Shown here: piece after piece, positions 34,748-44,800 of the stretch | Numbering within the stretch: position 1 is the first letter of the stretch | Layout: each line of letters opens with the position of its first letter | Source: Salibacterium salarium | Lineage (GTDB): Bacteria; Bacillota; Bacilli; Bacillales; Marinococcaceae | Direction of reading: 5' to 3' | Assembly: GCF_030813635.1 (NCBI RefSeq) | Contig: NZ_JAUSUM010000001.1 | Location: 248,001 to 312,000 of the forward strand | DNA: 64,000 nucleotides | Translations under genes and position numbers: made by a program | The notes under the pieces: generated by a model | The model's input: the letters and a program-made list of their open reading frames with translations, nothing else | Told to the model about the DNA's origin: nothing | Database searches by the model: none

Positions 34748-35617
34748 ATGATTAATTATAAACCTGTTGTTATTATCGGCGCCGGTCGATCGGGCACAAA
34801 CATGTTACGAGATACGTTGACACAAATTGCAGGAGTGGAAACATGGCCTTGTGACGAAATAAATTATATCTGGCGTCATCATAACGTAACACATAAAACA
34901 GATGAGTTCACCTCAGACATGGCAACCTCTAAAGCTAAAAAATACATACGCCAAAAGTTTGATGAAATGGCGGAAGAGACAAATGCCAAATACTTAGTAG
35001 AAAAAACATGTGCCAATTCTCTTAGAGTGGAGTTTGTTCAGAATGTCGTACCAGAAGCGAAATATCTTCATATTGTTAGAGATGGAAGAGATGTTGTGGA
35101 GTCGGCGAAAAAGCGATGGGAAGCACCATTGGATACGGAATATATCGGCGAAAAGATGAGGTTTGTGCCCAAAAGTGACTTGCCTTATTACGGATTTAAG
35201 TATTTTTTAAACAGATTATATAAAATAACTTCACGAGAAAATAGATTGGCTTCATGGGGGCCGCAATTCACTGGAATGACAGAACAATTAAAAAAAGTGT
35301 CCTTAGAAGAAGTTTGTGCTTATCAATGGAAAGCAAGCGTAGAAAAAGCAACAAATGCTTTTAAAAACTTTATCCCTTCTTCTCAATATCACACTATTTA
35401 TTATGAAGATTTTGTGGAACACCCCGTTAAAAATATGAAACAAATATGTGCTTTTCTAAATATTGAAATAACACCAGAAGAAATAGAACGACTCACTCAA
35501 GACGTTAGTAGTAAAAGTGTAGGCAAGGGCGTGAGGACGTTAAGTGATAAAAATCTATTAGAACGAGTAAATACTATTTTAAAGCCGGCTATGGAGCGTC
35601 ATCAATATGAAATGTGA
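34748..35617 (+). CDS. PAPS-dependent sulfotransferase 2
   Basis: A second sulfotransferase of 289 residues and a different subgroup: the PAPS loop is VVIIGAGRSGTNMLRDTLTQ and the 3'-phosphate motif is YLHIVRDGRDVVESAKKRW, with a later YHTIYYEDFVEHP that is typical of the Sulfotransfer_1/3 type. It is little related to the one at 30539, so the two probably sulfate different positions. The site AAAGGAGAGG lies 5 bases before the ATG. Its end overlaps the next gene by 11 bases. Composition returns here to that of the flanks. Confidence 0.88.
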   Translation: MINYKPVVIIGAGRSGTNMLRDTLTQIAGVETWPCDEINYIWRHHNVTHKTDEFTSDMATSKAKKYIRQKFDEMAEETNAKYLVEKTCANSLRVEFVQNVVPEAKYLHIVRDGRDVVESAKKRWEAPLDTEYIGEKMRFVPKSDLPYYGFKYFLNRLYKITSRENRLASWGPQFTGMTEQLKKVSLEEVCAYQWKASVEKATNAFKNFIPSSQYHTIYYEDFVEHPVKNMKQICAFLNIEITPEEIERLTQDVSSKSVGKGVRTLSDKNLLERVNTILKPAMERHQYEM

Positions 35618-36212
35618 TCTGTCTTTATTGGAACGAAGCATGAAACGAAGCTTCGATATCTTTTTTTCATTTGTTGGTTTAGTGTTAACCTCTTGGGTTA
35701 TTATTCTTTGTTTTCTCGTTGCTGCGATTGAAACAAAAAGCAACGGCTTCTTTGCACAACACCGAGTTGGAAAAAACGGATTTATATTTAAGGTTATTAA
35801 AGTTAAAACGATGAAACAGCGAAAAACGGAGAACACCACAGTTACTACAAGCCACGACATGCGCATCACAAAGTCAGGTAAAGTGTTTAGAAAATGGAAG
35901 TTAGATGAATTGCCTCAGCTATGGAATGTATTGAAAGGTGATATGAGTTTTGTAGGTCCTCGCCCAGACGTTCCTGGTTATGCGGACCAATTAGAGGGGG
36001 AAGACCGCATTATCCTAAATATCCGTCCAGGCATTACAGGTCCAGCCACTATTCACTATAAAAATGAAGAGGAACTATTAGCTGCTCAAGATAATCCAGA
36101 GCAATATAATGCAAAAGTTATCTATCCCCATAAAGTACAAATAAACAAGGAATACATAACTAATTATTCGTTTATTAAAGATTTATATTACATTATGAAA
36201 ACATTGACTTAG
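35607..36212 (+). CDS. Initiating sugar-phosphate transferase (polyisoprenyl-phosphate PGT)
   Basis: The 201 residues match the bacterial sugar transferase family (PF02397): one N-terminal membrane helix (FFSFVGLVLTSWVIILCFLV), then FFAQHRVGKNGFIFKVIKVKTM, RKWKLDELPQLWNVLKGDMS, FVGPRPD and IRPGITGPA. It moves a sugar-1-phosphate from a UDP-sugar to undecaprenyl phosphate and so starts each repeat unit. With the 4,6-dehydratase and aminotransferase of the cluster, a diamino-type first sugar (as with PglC or EpsL) is plausible. It overlaps sulfotransferase 2 by 11 bases. Confidence 0.92.
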   Translation: MKCDLSLLERSMKRSFDIFFSFVGLVLTSWVIILCFLVAAIETKSNGFFAQHRVGKNGFIFKVIKVKTMKQRKTENTTVTTSHDMRITKSGKVFRKWKLDELPQLWNVLKGDMSFVGPRPDVPGYADQLEGEDRIILNIRPGITGPATIHYKNEEELLAAQDNPEQYNAKVIYPHKVQINKEYITNYSFIKDLYYIMKTLT

Positions 36213-36232
36213 TCTTATAGAGAGGATGTACT

Positions 36233-37384
36233 TTGATGATAAGTGAATCGAACAAGGCATTGGTAAACAAAGAGTTAAATAAAGAAGAATCGAAGAAAAA
36301 GCTAGAAGAAATGAAAGGTAACAAATCAGTAGAAGTGAATTCCTGGATCGTCTCTGATCTCGAACTTATCGGGATTGGTGGTTTTAGTCCGCTTGAAGGG
36401 TTTATGGGACAAGATGATTATGAACGTGTAGTCGATGATATGCGTCTACAAGATGGCACCATCTGGAGTATTCCGATCACATTGCCGGTCCGTGAAGAAA
36501 TAGCCACCACGCTTGATATTGGAGAAGAGGTTGCTCTTATAGGAGAAGATGGCGTTATTTATGGAACAATAGAAGTGAAAGAGAAATTCACTTATGATAA
36601 AGAAAAAGAAGCACGGCTTGTTTATGGTACAACAGATACCAATCATCCCGGGGTACAGAAGGTTTATGATAAAGGAAACGTTTATTTAGGAGGGCCGGTT
36701 ACACTCTTGAACCGTCCGAATCACGGAGAGTTTAAGGAATATTATTTGGATCCGTCCGAGACTCGCCAAATGTTTGCAGATCTTGGTTGGAAGACTGTTG
36801 TTGGTTTTCAGACGAGAAATCCAGTACATCGCGCACATGAATATATTCAGAAATCAGCTTTAGAAGTTGTCGACGGACTGCTGTTAAACCCGCTTGTGGG
36901 AGAGACGAAATCTGGAGATATTCCAGCGGATGTACGAATGGAGAGCTATCAAACGATTCTCCAAAACTATTATCCAAAAAATCGCACACGGCTTGTAATA
37001 TACCCAGCTGCAATGCGGTATGCAGGTCCGCGTGAGGCGATTTTGCATGCTATTGTTCGTAGAAACTATGGTTGTACCCATTTTATTGTCGGACGAGATC
37101 ATGCCGGTGTCGGTGATTATTATGGTACTTACGATGCGCAAGAGTTAATTACCCAGTATGAAGAGGAGCTAGGTATTAAAATTTTCACTTTTGAACATGC
37201 CTTTTATTGTTCCACGTGCGAAAATATGGCCACTGCCAAAACATGTCCGCATGATTCTTCGCACCACGTGCACTTAAGTGGTACCAAGGTTCGGGAGTTA
37301 CTTCGTAACGGTTATCGCCCGCCTAAAGAATTTTCACGCCCCGAAGTGGCAGATGTATTGATTAAAGGGATGAAACAAGTGTAA
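36233..37384 (+). CDS. sat: ATP sulfurylase (sulfate adenylyltransferase)
   Basis: Sat makes adenosine 5'-phosphosulfate from ATP and sulfate. The 383-residue length is that of the monofunctional form. Motifs seen: [17 protein letters not shown] (the QxRN and HxxH nucleotide site), [12 protein letters not shown], and the Cys-rich [22 protein letters not shown]. The gene lies 20 bases after the sugar transferase and before APS kinase, with no sulfate reduction genes (cysH, cysJI) in the window. That places it in PAPS supply for the two sulfotransferases rather than cysteine synthesis. Start ATG 36233; ATG 36236 is equally possible. Confidence 0.95.
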   Translation: MMISESNKALVNKELNKEESKKKLEEMKGNKSVEVNSWIVSDLELIGIGGFSPLEGFMGQDDYERVVDDMRLQDGTIWSIPITLPVREEIATTLDIGEEVALIGEDGVIYGTIEVKEKFTYDKEKEARLVYGTTDTNHPGVQKVYDKGNVYLGGPVTLLNRPNHGEFKEYYLDPSETRQMFADLGWKTVVGFQTRNPVHRAHEYIQKSALEVVDGLLLNPLVGETKSGDIPADVRMESYQTILQNYYPKNRTRLVIYPAAMRYAGPREAILHAIVRRNYGCTHFIVGRDHAGVGDYYGTYDAQELITQYEEELGIKIFTFEHAFYCSTCENMATAKTCPHDSSHHVHLSGTKVRELLRNGYRPPKEFSRPEVADVLIKGMKQV

Positions 37385-37396
37385 GTCCCTTTTTTA

Positions 37397-37422
37397 AAGA
37401 CCGGGTTTCCCGGTCTTCTTTC
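37397..37422 (+). terminator. Hairpin between sat and cysC (terminator or attenuator)
   Basis: AAGACCGGG and CCCGGTCTT pair fully around TTT and are followed by a T-rich stretch. It lies inside an otherwise continuous set and could lower cysC transcription. Confidence 0.65.
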
Positions 37423-37449
37423 TATTTATAAATGAGGAGGAGCATATCA

Positions 37450-38046
37450 TTGAAATCAACCAATGTTACATGGCATGAGTCCAAAATAACAAAGCAAGAT
37501 AGACAAACGTTAAAAAGTCACAAAAGTCCAGTTATTTGGTTTACAGGTTTGTCTGGATCAGGTAAATCTACACTTTCTGTAGAATTGGAGAAAGCACTGC
37601 ATGAGAAGGAAATTCATACGTATCGATTGGACGGAGATAATGTTCGGCAAGGGTTAAATAATAACCTCGGTTTTAGTCCGGAAGATAGAGTGGAAAATAT
37701 TAGACGCATTGGGGAAGTTGCAAAATTAATGAACGATGCCGGTATTTTAACGTTAACAGCTTTCATTTCTCCGTACAGGGAAGACCGGCAGAAAGCACGG
37801 GAACTGTTAGGTGACGGTGAATTTATTGAAGTGTATACTAAATGTTCTTTGGAAACCTGTGAAGAGCGTGATCCAAAAGGTTTGTATGAAAAGGCGAGGA
37901 AGGGTGATATAAAAGGATTTACAGGAGTTGATGCACCGTATGAAGAACCAGATGCACCAGAAATTGTAGTGGGAACAGACCAACACACTTTAAAAGATTC
38001 TGTTGATACAATTATTTCTTATTTAAAACAACGTAATCTTATTTAA
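37450..38046 (+). CDS. cysC: Adenylylsulfate (APS) kinase
   Basis: CysC phosphorylates APS to PAPS, the sulfate donor of sulfotransferases. The 198 residues carry the P-loop [30 protein letters not shown], the helix [26 protein letters not shown] and the [18 protein letters not shown] lid. TTG 37450 is 9 bases after GAGGAGG; the ATG at 37432 overlaps that site, so TTG is chosen. Paired with sat in a glycan cluster that has two sulfotransferases, it supports a dedicated PAPS supply. Confidence 0.94.
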   Translation: MKSTNVTWHESKITKQDRQTLKSHKSPVIWFTGLSGSGKSTLSVELEKALHEKEIHTYRLDGDNVRQGLNNNLGFSPEDRVENIRRIGEVAKLMNDAGILTLTAFISPYREDRQKARELLGDGEFIEVYTKCSLETCEERDPKGLYEKARKGDIKGFTGVDAPYEEPDAPEIVVGTDQHTLKDSVDTIISYLKQRNLI

Positions 38047-38206
38047 AATAATAGAAGCATAAAAGACAGGAGTTCTACTCGAACAAGCTTAGATAAAGTC
38101 TTGAAGCAATTTGTGGTTTAGCATGTATAGTATTACAACATAAATTTCTGTTCGCCTTTATTTGAAAGGTTAATAAAGATGTAATGGAGAAAGAAGGTGA
38201 TTGAAC

Positions 38207-39349
38207 TTGAGTTCAAACAAACGAATTTTTTTATCAGCGCCACATATGACGGGGAAGGAACAGTCTTACATAAACGAAGCGTTTGATTTAAACTGGATTG
38301 CTCCGCTTGGGAATAATGTCGATGGGTTTGAAAAGGAACTAGCGGAATACGTTGGTGTGAATCATGCGGCAGCAGTTAGTTCTGGAACGGCAGCTATCCA
38401 TTTGGCTCTCCGCTTGTTGGAAGTGGAACAAGGGGATGCTGTCTTTTGTTCTTCGCTCACGTTTGTGGCTAGTGCGAATCCGATTTTATATGAAAAAGCC
38501 ACCCCTGTTCTAATAGATTCTGAGCCGGAGACGTGGAATATGTCACCAGCTGCCCTAGAACGGGCCTTGCGTGATGCAAAGACGGAAAATAATCTTCCGA
38601 AGGCTGTCATTGTCGTAAACTTATATGGACAAAGCGCAAAAATGAAAGAGTTAGCAGACTTATGTGATGCGTATGATGTTGCATTAATTGAAGATGCGGC
38701 GGAGTCACTTGGGGCAGACTACGTGGAACGGAAGAGTGGTTCTTTTGGGTATTTTGGCGTTTTTTCATTTAATGGTAACAAGATTATTACGACGTCCGGT
38801 GGTGGAATGCTGACGAGTAATGATGAAGCTATGATAAAGAAAGCCCGCTTTTTATCCACACAGGCTCGGGACCCTGCTCTTCACTATCAGCATAGTGAAA
38901 TTGGCTACAATTATCGGATGAGTAACATTGTTGCCGGCATCGGACGAGCGCAGTTAGAAGCGATAGATTTACGTGTCCAACAACGTCGCGATGTTTTTGC
39001 GCGTTATCAAGAAGCATTTCAGGACATAGAAGGATTCTCCTTTATGCCGGAGTTGAAAGGTGCCCGTTCTAACCGCTGGCTCACCGCACTTATGGTTGAT
39101 CCAGCAAGAACGGGGGTGGAGCGTACGACGATGATTGAAGCCCTTGCAGAAGAAAATATTGAAGCCCGCCCCGTCTGGAAGCCGTTGCATCTGCAGCCAC
39201 TGTTTGAAGGAGCGACGTATTATCCTTTGCAGGAGAACTACAGTTTCTCGGACGAATTATTCGAATATGGTCTTTGTCTCCCTTCAGGATCGAACATGAC
39301 TATAGAAGATCAAGAACGGGTAATTCAGGTGATTCGACGCTTGCTATAG
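38207..39349 (+). CDS. DegT/DnrJ/EryC1/StrS sugar aminotransferase
   Basis: A PLP-dependent aminotransferase of 380 residues. Visible are the early LSAPHMTGKEQSYINEAF, SGTAAIHLALRLL, LIEDAAESLGA and the PLP-lysine stretch FSFNGNKIITTSGGGML. Enzymes of this type convert UDP-4-keto-6-deoxy sugars to 4-amino sugars (PglE/EpsN/WecE-like) and would follow the 4,6-dehydratase of this cluster. The acetyltransferase that usually comes third (PglD/EpsM) is not in the window. TTG 38207 lies 7 bases after AGAAGGTG. A gap of 160 bases before it holds a possible promoter (TTGAAG 38101, TATAGT 38126, spacing 19). Confidence 0.92.
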   Translation: MSSNKRIFLSAPHMTGKEQSYINEAFDLNWIAPLGNNVDGFEKELAEYVGVNHAAAVSSGTAAIHLALRLLEVEQGDAVFCSSLTFVASANPILYEKATPVLIDSEPETWNMSPAALERALRDAKTENNLPKAVIVVNLYGQSAKMKELADLCDAYDVALIEDAAESLGADYVERKSGSFGYFGVFSFNGNKIITTSGGGMLTSNDEAMIKKARFLSTQARDPALHYQHSEIGYNYRMSNIVAGIGRAQLEAIDLRVQQRRDVFARYQEAFQDIEGFSFMPELKGARSNRWLTALMVDPARTGVERTTMIEALAEENIEARPVWKPLHLQPLFEGATYYPLQENYSFSDELFEYGLCLPSGSNMTIEDQERVIQVIRRLL

Positions 39350-39530
39350 TAAATAGGTACTAATAAAGAGATCGCCACAGATTGTGCAACAAGTATAAGT
39401 GCTTTGAAGTTCCCTTGTTGGCATGACAGACTCTGGTTATGCATCACTCAAGTCCCGATGAGCACCTGAATCATCCGATATATGAATGCTCAACGCTGAA
39501 GATAGGCTTTTTTCTATACGATATGTCTGG

Positions 39531-39536
39531 TATAAT
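39531..39536 (+). promoter_or_regulatory. Extended -10 element before the small gene
   Basis: TATAAT at 39531-39536 directly preceded by TGG forms an extended -10; the -35 region is only T-rich. The gene starts 33 bases on, after ATAGGGAG. Confidence 0.5.
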
Positions 39537-39568
39537 TCCCCTGTTACATACATAGGGAGTGATAAAAC

Positions 39569-39799
39569 ATGAAAACATTTGTCGTGATTTACTATTTGGA
39601 ACAGGACTTTAAGATAAACCGGTTGATCGAAGCGGAGAGTCAGGAAGAAGCGGTGAAGAAAATCCAGGAGGATGGCGATCTGATCAGCTTTACGAATTCC
39701 AAAGGGATTTACCATGAATTGAAACGCAGTGATGTTAAACTGATTCAAATGGGACTGGCCAAGAAACAGAACGCTGCACAGCAGCAGAATGTTAACTAA
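39569..39799 (+). CDS. Small conserved-looking protein (76 aa), unknown
   Basis: The 76-residue product starts MKTFVVIYYLEQDFKINRLI and has the pattern of small alpha/beta proteins (a strand, then EAESQEEAVKKIQ as helix, then LISFTNSKG), with a Gln/Asn-rich tail. The site AGGGAG is 8 bases before the ATG and an extended -10 lies upstream, so it is likely expressed. It stands alone between the glycan cluster and the TolB-like gene. Function unknown. Confidence 0.65.
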   Translation: MKTFVVIYYLEQDFKINRLIEAESQEEAVKKIQEDGDLISFTNSKGIYHELKRSDVKLIQMGLAKKQNAAQQQNVN

Positions 39800-39815
39800 T
39801 AGGATGGCTCATAGA

Positions 39816-39844
39816 AGCCGCTGCAGAATTGATCTGCAGCGGCT
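39816..39844 (+). terminator. Hairpin after the small gene
   Basis: AGCCGCTGCAG and CTGCAGCGGCT pair over 11 bp around a 7-base loop. There is no real T run, so termination efficiency is uncertain. Confidence 0.5.
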
Positions 39845-39884
39845 CTAAATGAATGTAGAGGGACCTAACTGAATGAGGCACAGG

Positions 39885-39940
39885 AAAAAACACCTCCAAT
39901 GTCGTATGTAACAACTATCGACTAATGGAGGTGTTTTTCT
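39885..39940. repeat. Long-loop inverted repeat
   Basis: AAAAAACACCTCCA and TGGAGGTGTTTTT face each other across about 27 bases. With the T run on the right it may be a second terminator, or the footprint of a lost element. Confidence 0.45.
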
Positions 39941-40134
39941 TATGGGATGTATTACATATCCAAACAATCTATGCTGAATGAATTCTAGGAAGAGTCTTGA
40001 CCATGATATACTCCTTTAGATGGATAACATTAGAACCTCAAAGTCTATCAAAGCCTCTTAAAGATCTATTAAAAGTAGATGCAAGGTGTTTTGCGGGTGT
40101 GCCCGAGCCACGAGTGGAGAGGTCCCTGCACAAT

Positions 40135-40167
40135 TGGTGTCTGTCCCCGTTACGGTGAAACATGAAA
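40135..40167 (+). repeat. Dispersed repeat, copy 1 (degenerate)
   Basis: GGTGTCTGTCCCCGTTACGG followed by TGAAACATGAAAG: a diverged copy of the element at 48832, 51133, 60889 and 63261. Confidence 0.45.
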
Positions 40168-40303
40168 GTATATGCTCAAGGGTTTATTTGTAAATAGAAA
40201 ATGAAGGGAATAATTAAAATGAAATATGGTGGATGATTGTGCATTTTTTCCTTTCTCCTGCGATAAGGTATAGTATTGTTGAAAAAAGGGGGAGAGGTAA
40301 ATC

Positions 40304-41692
40304 ATGCAACATTTTTATGACATCCGCCCCAAAGAGGAAGAATGGATAGCTTATACATCTAACCGCGGAGGAAGTTATGATATATGGTTATATCATCTAA
40401 CTCAGGGGATAGACACACAGGTTACAAGCGGTATCGGAGAATCTTTTTCCATTCCTTTTTGGTCACCAGACAGTAGGAAAATCGCTTTTGTAGGAAGAAA
40501 TAATATTCTTTTTGTCATTCAGCTCGTTGAAGGTGCTGTTGCCAGGATAGATCAGTTTGCGGAGGGGTTGGGTGTCTTTTTGAGTTGGTCACCGGACAGC
40601 CAACAACTTGCGTATATAAAACAGGATGACATTATGTTGTACAACGTCATCACCCATCAAGTGCAGAGAATAAACGAGCCTGCTGCAACGGATGTTCAGT
40701 GGTTTCCAAGCGGGACGGCATTACTTTTTCAAGCGCCTGATTCAGATGGAATTAGTCAACTATTCGGTATGCAGACGGATGGAGCGGCTAGACAGCAAAT
40801 CACTCAAAATACCGAAGGCAGACTGAATAATGTCCGTCTATCTCCGGATGGTACGTTTGTATTGTATACGACACCTGGTGTCAGCATTTCGATTATTTTT
40901 ACCATCGATCTTACAATGGGCAGCGTATTTGAGGTGATGGGAGGGCCGCTTGGAAGAAATTATAATCCCGCATGGTCTCCTGATTCATCAACGATTGCCT
41001 ACAGTGCCAATACTTTTGAAAATGGTGTTGGCTATTTTTCATTGATTAGAACAACAGGGAGACAAGCGGAGGGGGATCGAACAAGGGCGATGTCGAATTG
41101 TTTTTCTACTCCTGTGACATGGTCCCCGGATAGCAGGAAAGTGGCCTATCTCTCCGGTTGTGAAAATGGAACAGCCAGTGAAATGTGGGTCATTGATGTA
41201 GGGCACCCTGTACCAGTTAAAGTAACAAGTGGGGCATTGATAACGTCGTTGCAATGGTCGCCAGGGACAGCTCCGTTTTCGATGCGGACGTATACCGATG
41301 TTGTTTATCAGGTTCAATTCGAATATCCAGCCCATTGGGAGGAAGTAGCGGATCGCAGATATGAAGGGCGAGATGGCTTCTTTCAAATTTCAGCGATTGC
41401 GACAGACGAACCATTACACTTCGTTTGCCGCAATGAAGCATTCCACCCATTATTCCCATATGGTTCTAATCCTCGCATCTTCAGCACGCTCATAGAAAAC
41501 CAAGAGGCCTGTTTTATTTTTCCGTCCGCTGACCAACCGGTAGAAATGAGAAGGCAAGCGGCCCTCCTTGTCCGTTATCCAATCCCCATTCAAATAGAAG
41601 GAACAACATATCACTACTTTATTTTATGGGCTGATGAGAATCATCTAAAACATCTAAGCTCAACCCTTACTTTGAAGCTTCCTTCATCCTAG
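40304..41692 (+). CDS. TolB-like beta-propeller protein (PD40 repeats)
   Basis: The 462 residues contain at least five WD40-like PD40 repeats, each with the FWSPDSRKIAF signature or a close form (SWSPDSQQLAYI, RLSPDGTFVLY, AWSPDSSTIAYS, TWSPDSRKVAYL), covering about residues 10-320. This folds as a six-bladed propeller like the C-terminal half of TolB. The last 130 residues are a separate domain (YQVQFEYPAHWEEVADRRYE) of unknown type. No signal peptide is seen. In Firmicutes such proteins are not part of a Tol system; binding of a partner or ligand is the likely role. The site GGGGGAGAGG precedes the ATG. Confidence 0.8.
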   Translation: MQHFYDIRPKEEEWIAYTSNRGGSYDIWLYHLTQGIDTQVTSGIGESFSIPFWSPDSRKIAFVGRNNILFVIQLVEGAVARIDQFAEGLGVFLSWSPDSQQLAYIKQDDIMLYNVITHQVQRINEPAATDVQWFPSGTALLFQAPDSDGISQLFGMQTDGAARQQITQNTEGRLNNVRLSPDGTFVLYTTPGVSISIIFTIDLTMGSVFEVMGGPLGRNYNPAWSPDSSTIAYSANTFENGVGYFSLIRTTGRQAEGDRTRAMSNCFSTPVTWSPDSRKVAYLSGCENGTASEMWVIDVGHPVPVKVTSGALITSLQWSPGTAPFSMRTYTDVVYQVQFEYPAHWEEVADRRYEGRDGFFQISAIATDEPLHFVCRNEAFHPLFPYGSNPRIFSTLIENQEACFIFPSADQPVEMRRQAALLVRYPIPIQIEGTTYHYFILWADENHLKHLSSTLTLKLPSS

Positions 41693-41701
41693 ATGAAAAG
41701 A

Positions 41702-41751
41702 GGGTGCTGTATCAAAAGGTTATGAAAAAATGACCTTTTTGATGCAGCACC
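41702..41751. terminator. Long inverted repeat after the TolB-like gene
   Basis: GGTGCTG then ATCAAAAGGT pairs with ACCTTTTTGAT then CAGCACC around a short A-rich loop. It sits 10 bases after the stop and may terminate or protect the message; no strong T run follows. Confidence 0.55.
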
Positions 41752-41883
41752 GAAAAGGTGTTGGGTATTTCTACACTTAATTACATAATAGTTTCCACTT
41801 TAACATCATTTTAACACCCAATTAATAAGACCTTAATGTTGAAAACTTAGGGTTAGGGTGTAGAGAAATGAAGGAGGAATATC

Positions 41884-44800
41884 ATGAAAGTGGGGAAACG
41901 ATGTCGAAGGTTTTTGTCAATAATGCTCATTTTGTCCATGCTGCTAATGAACATGTCTTCTGCCTTTCCGTTGAAGAAAGCAGGAGCCGCTGAAGACGAA
42001 ACATCAGAGGAAACGGAAGAAAGCGACACATCCAAAGAAACCGACAATGATATTACGGAAGAACAGGTTAACTCTGATAAGGGGGGATCTACTTCCGGCA
42101 GTGAAGAAGAAATCAGGGAAGACAGTACGGAACAAAATACTACAGATGTTGAATCTGGTACAAATGAATCGGATGAAGACGAACCGGTAGAGAATGAATC
42201 GAAAGAAAAAGAAACAGTGGAAGAAGAAAAAATTTCTGAAGAAGAAGAGAGCGGTGATGGTGAAGAGCCATTGCAGCGTCAACAGGAAACAGCGGATGTG
42301 AATGTTGATGAGCTGCCAGAATTATTAGTTACAGAAATAATGCCGGATGACTCAGGCGCCGATGATTACGAGTATTTCGAAGTGTACAATAATTCTGATA
42401 AAACATTAAACTTGAATTACTATTCTTTTATCTACCGTTATACGGACGACTCCAGTGATGATAAAACGATAGCGTTCCCCGCTGCTGAAATCAATCCAGG
42501 TGAAACGAAGGTTTTTTGGCGTAATAACTCAGGCGCGTCCTTAGACAATTTTAACAGTCAATATGACGTCGATTTGTCTAAAGGAGAGGTTGTAGAATAC
42601 AGTGGTTCCAACTTTAATAACGGTGGAAACCGGGCGGTCGTCATTGAAACTCCTGCCGGGGAAGAAACTATTCAGGCAGGCTATGTAGAAGATGATATCG
42701 GCTCAGGGCAGAGTGTGATGTTTTCGTACCCTGAATCGGGAACAGCAATGTCATTACATAAACAAAAAGCAGAAGCATCTCCCGGTCACATAGACGAGGC
42801 ACAAATCCCCGGAGAGAGAGTATCTCTTTCTTCCAACGAAAAACCGTCTATTCATCACGAAACGCTGACAAACATTAATGCCGGCGAAGACTTGAGAATG
42901 GAAGCAGTTATTGAAGATGAGGACTCCGACCATGTGAAGACAAGTCTATTTTATCGAACGGACTCCGGAGAAATTTATGAATCTATCAAAATGAATAAAT
43001 CAGATAATAATGATTATGAGGCAGTCATTCCAGGAGCAGATTTGCGGTCTGGAACATTAGATTACTATATTACAGCTGCTGATCGATATAACCGCGTGCA
43101 GACAGACACAGCCAAAGTGACGATAGCACATGAAGAAAATAACAGCCAGGAGAATCCGCACGTTCTTATCACAGAATTTGCCCCTAACACTGCAGGTGCG
43201 GAAGAATATGAATTCTTCGAGCTGTACAACAACACTCAGCAGCCGCTTGATTTACATCAATATGCGTTTAAATACGTTTATACCGATTCTGGAGAAGAGC
43301 GTGTTTTCCAGGTTCCTCATACCAAAATGGAACCTCAGGAAACGCTTGTCTTTTGGTACAACAATGCCGGCAAAGAATTGCAGGACTTTAACGAAAAATT
43401 TAATACTGAACTTACCTCCGATCAATTGGTAGAAGTCACAGATACCACAGGTCTGCCCGGTTTTGCTAACGGTGGTGATCGTGCCCTTATGTTATCGGAT
43501 AAGGATAACGCGGAAGTCATTTATGCTGATTATCTGGGAGAAGACAACAATAATGATGGAAAAGACATTCACTATCAATATCCAGTAGATGGAACGAAGA
43601 TGATCAAACACGAAACATTAGCAGATCCAACACCGGGAACGGTGGATAACACACAGGTTCCTGACGCAGCAGTTGATGTCTCAGACTTACCGGAGGATAC
43701 AGAGGCGCCGGTCATCGACCATACCCCGGTAGAGTCTGCGGATCCGTTTTCTTCTGTGGAAATCCAGGCAGCCGTTGAAGATAATTTGAAAATGCCTTCC
43801 GTCACGCTTTATTACAAAAATGAAAATAAAGATGATTTTGAAGAAGTAATGATGCGTCCGGATGCAGGTGACCTATCAACCTTTTCGGCGGAAATACCAG
43901 GAACAGCTGTGGATTCGAACCTTACGTATTACGTGGAAGCCACTGACGGAACAAATACAACTAGTTCGGATGAATCTATCATTGAGGTGGCTGCGGGGGA
44001 AGACCCTGAGAACGTTCCCCCGATTCTTATAACGGAAGTAGTCCCGGACACCACGAATGTTGGCGGCTCGGATGGCTATGAATTTATCGAGATTTACAAT
44101 AACACCAATCAACCTATTGATTTTTCTGACTATCAAATTCAATACCGTTACAATAATCTCCCCGACAGAGATACGCACTGGCCGTCTGACCCTGACGATA
44201 TGGAGGTCGGACCACAGGAAACCATGGTATTCTGGATTATAAACGGCGACAACAATGATGAAACTATTGCGGATTTCAACCGAAACTATGGTTCTAATGT
44301 ACAAGAAGACAACATTGCCAAAATTTATACCCCCGGCTTGTCCAATGGCGGGATAAGAAGTCTCCTTGTAACCACAAATACAGATCACGAACTGGCCATT
44401 GCCCACTATAATGAAGAGTCCGAAGATGCAGATGATACCCTTCCGGATAAAGGCATTGTGTACAAGTTCCCAACCGATGGATCCAACGTGATGGATAAGG
44501 TGAGTGCCGGGGAGAAGGATGCCAAACCAGGTGTCGTGGAAGATTTTCAAGTTCCTGAAAACCCTGTTCAAGTACCAGACGACACGGAAGCTCCCGTCAT
44601 TGATAACCGTACCGAAGTCACGGAAGTTCATCAATCCGAAAATATTGACCTGGCAGCCGACATCAACGACAATGCCCAAGTCCGTACTGCCGAATTATTC
44701 TACCGCACCAATGACGAGGAAGATTACCAATCGATGTCTGTGCAGGTAAATCCGGATGACGGACTTTACCACGGGACCATTTATGCTCCTGAGTTAATTG

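Larger units (their letters stand above)
39800..40303. other. Intergenic region with two hairpins and one dispersed repeat copy
   Basis: 504 bp without a gene. It has the hairpin at 39816-39844, a long-loop inverted repeat at 39885-39940 and a copy of the dispersed repeat at 40135-40167. A TATAGT at 40269-40274 could be the -10 of the next gene. Confidence 0.55.

Noticed and set aside
43876-44679. 267-codon minus-strand frame inside the giant SLH gene
   Set aside because: An antisense shadow of an acidic coding sequence, without a start site or recognisable protein features.
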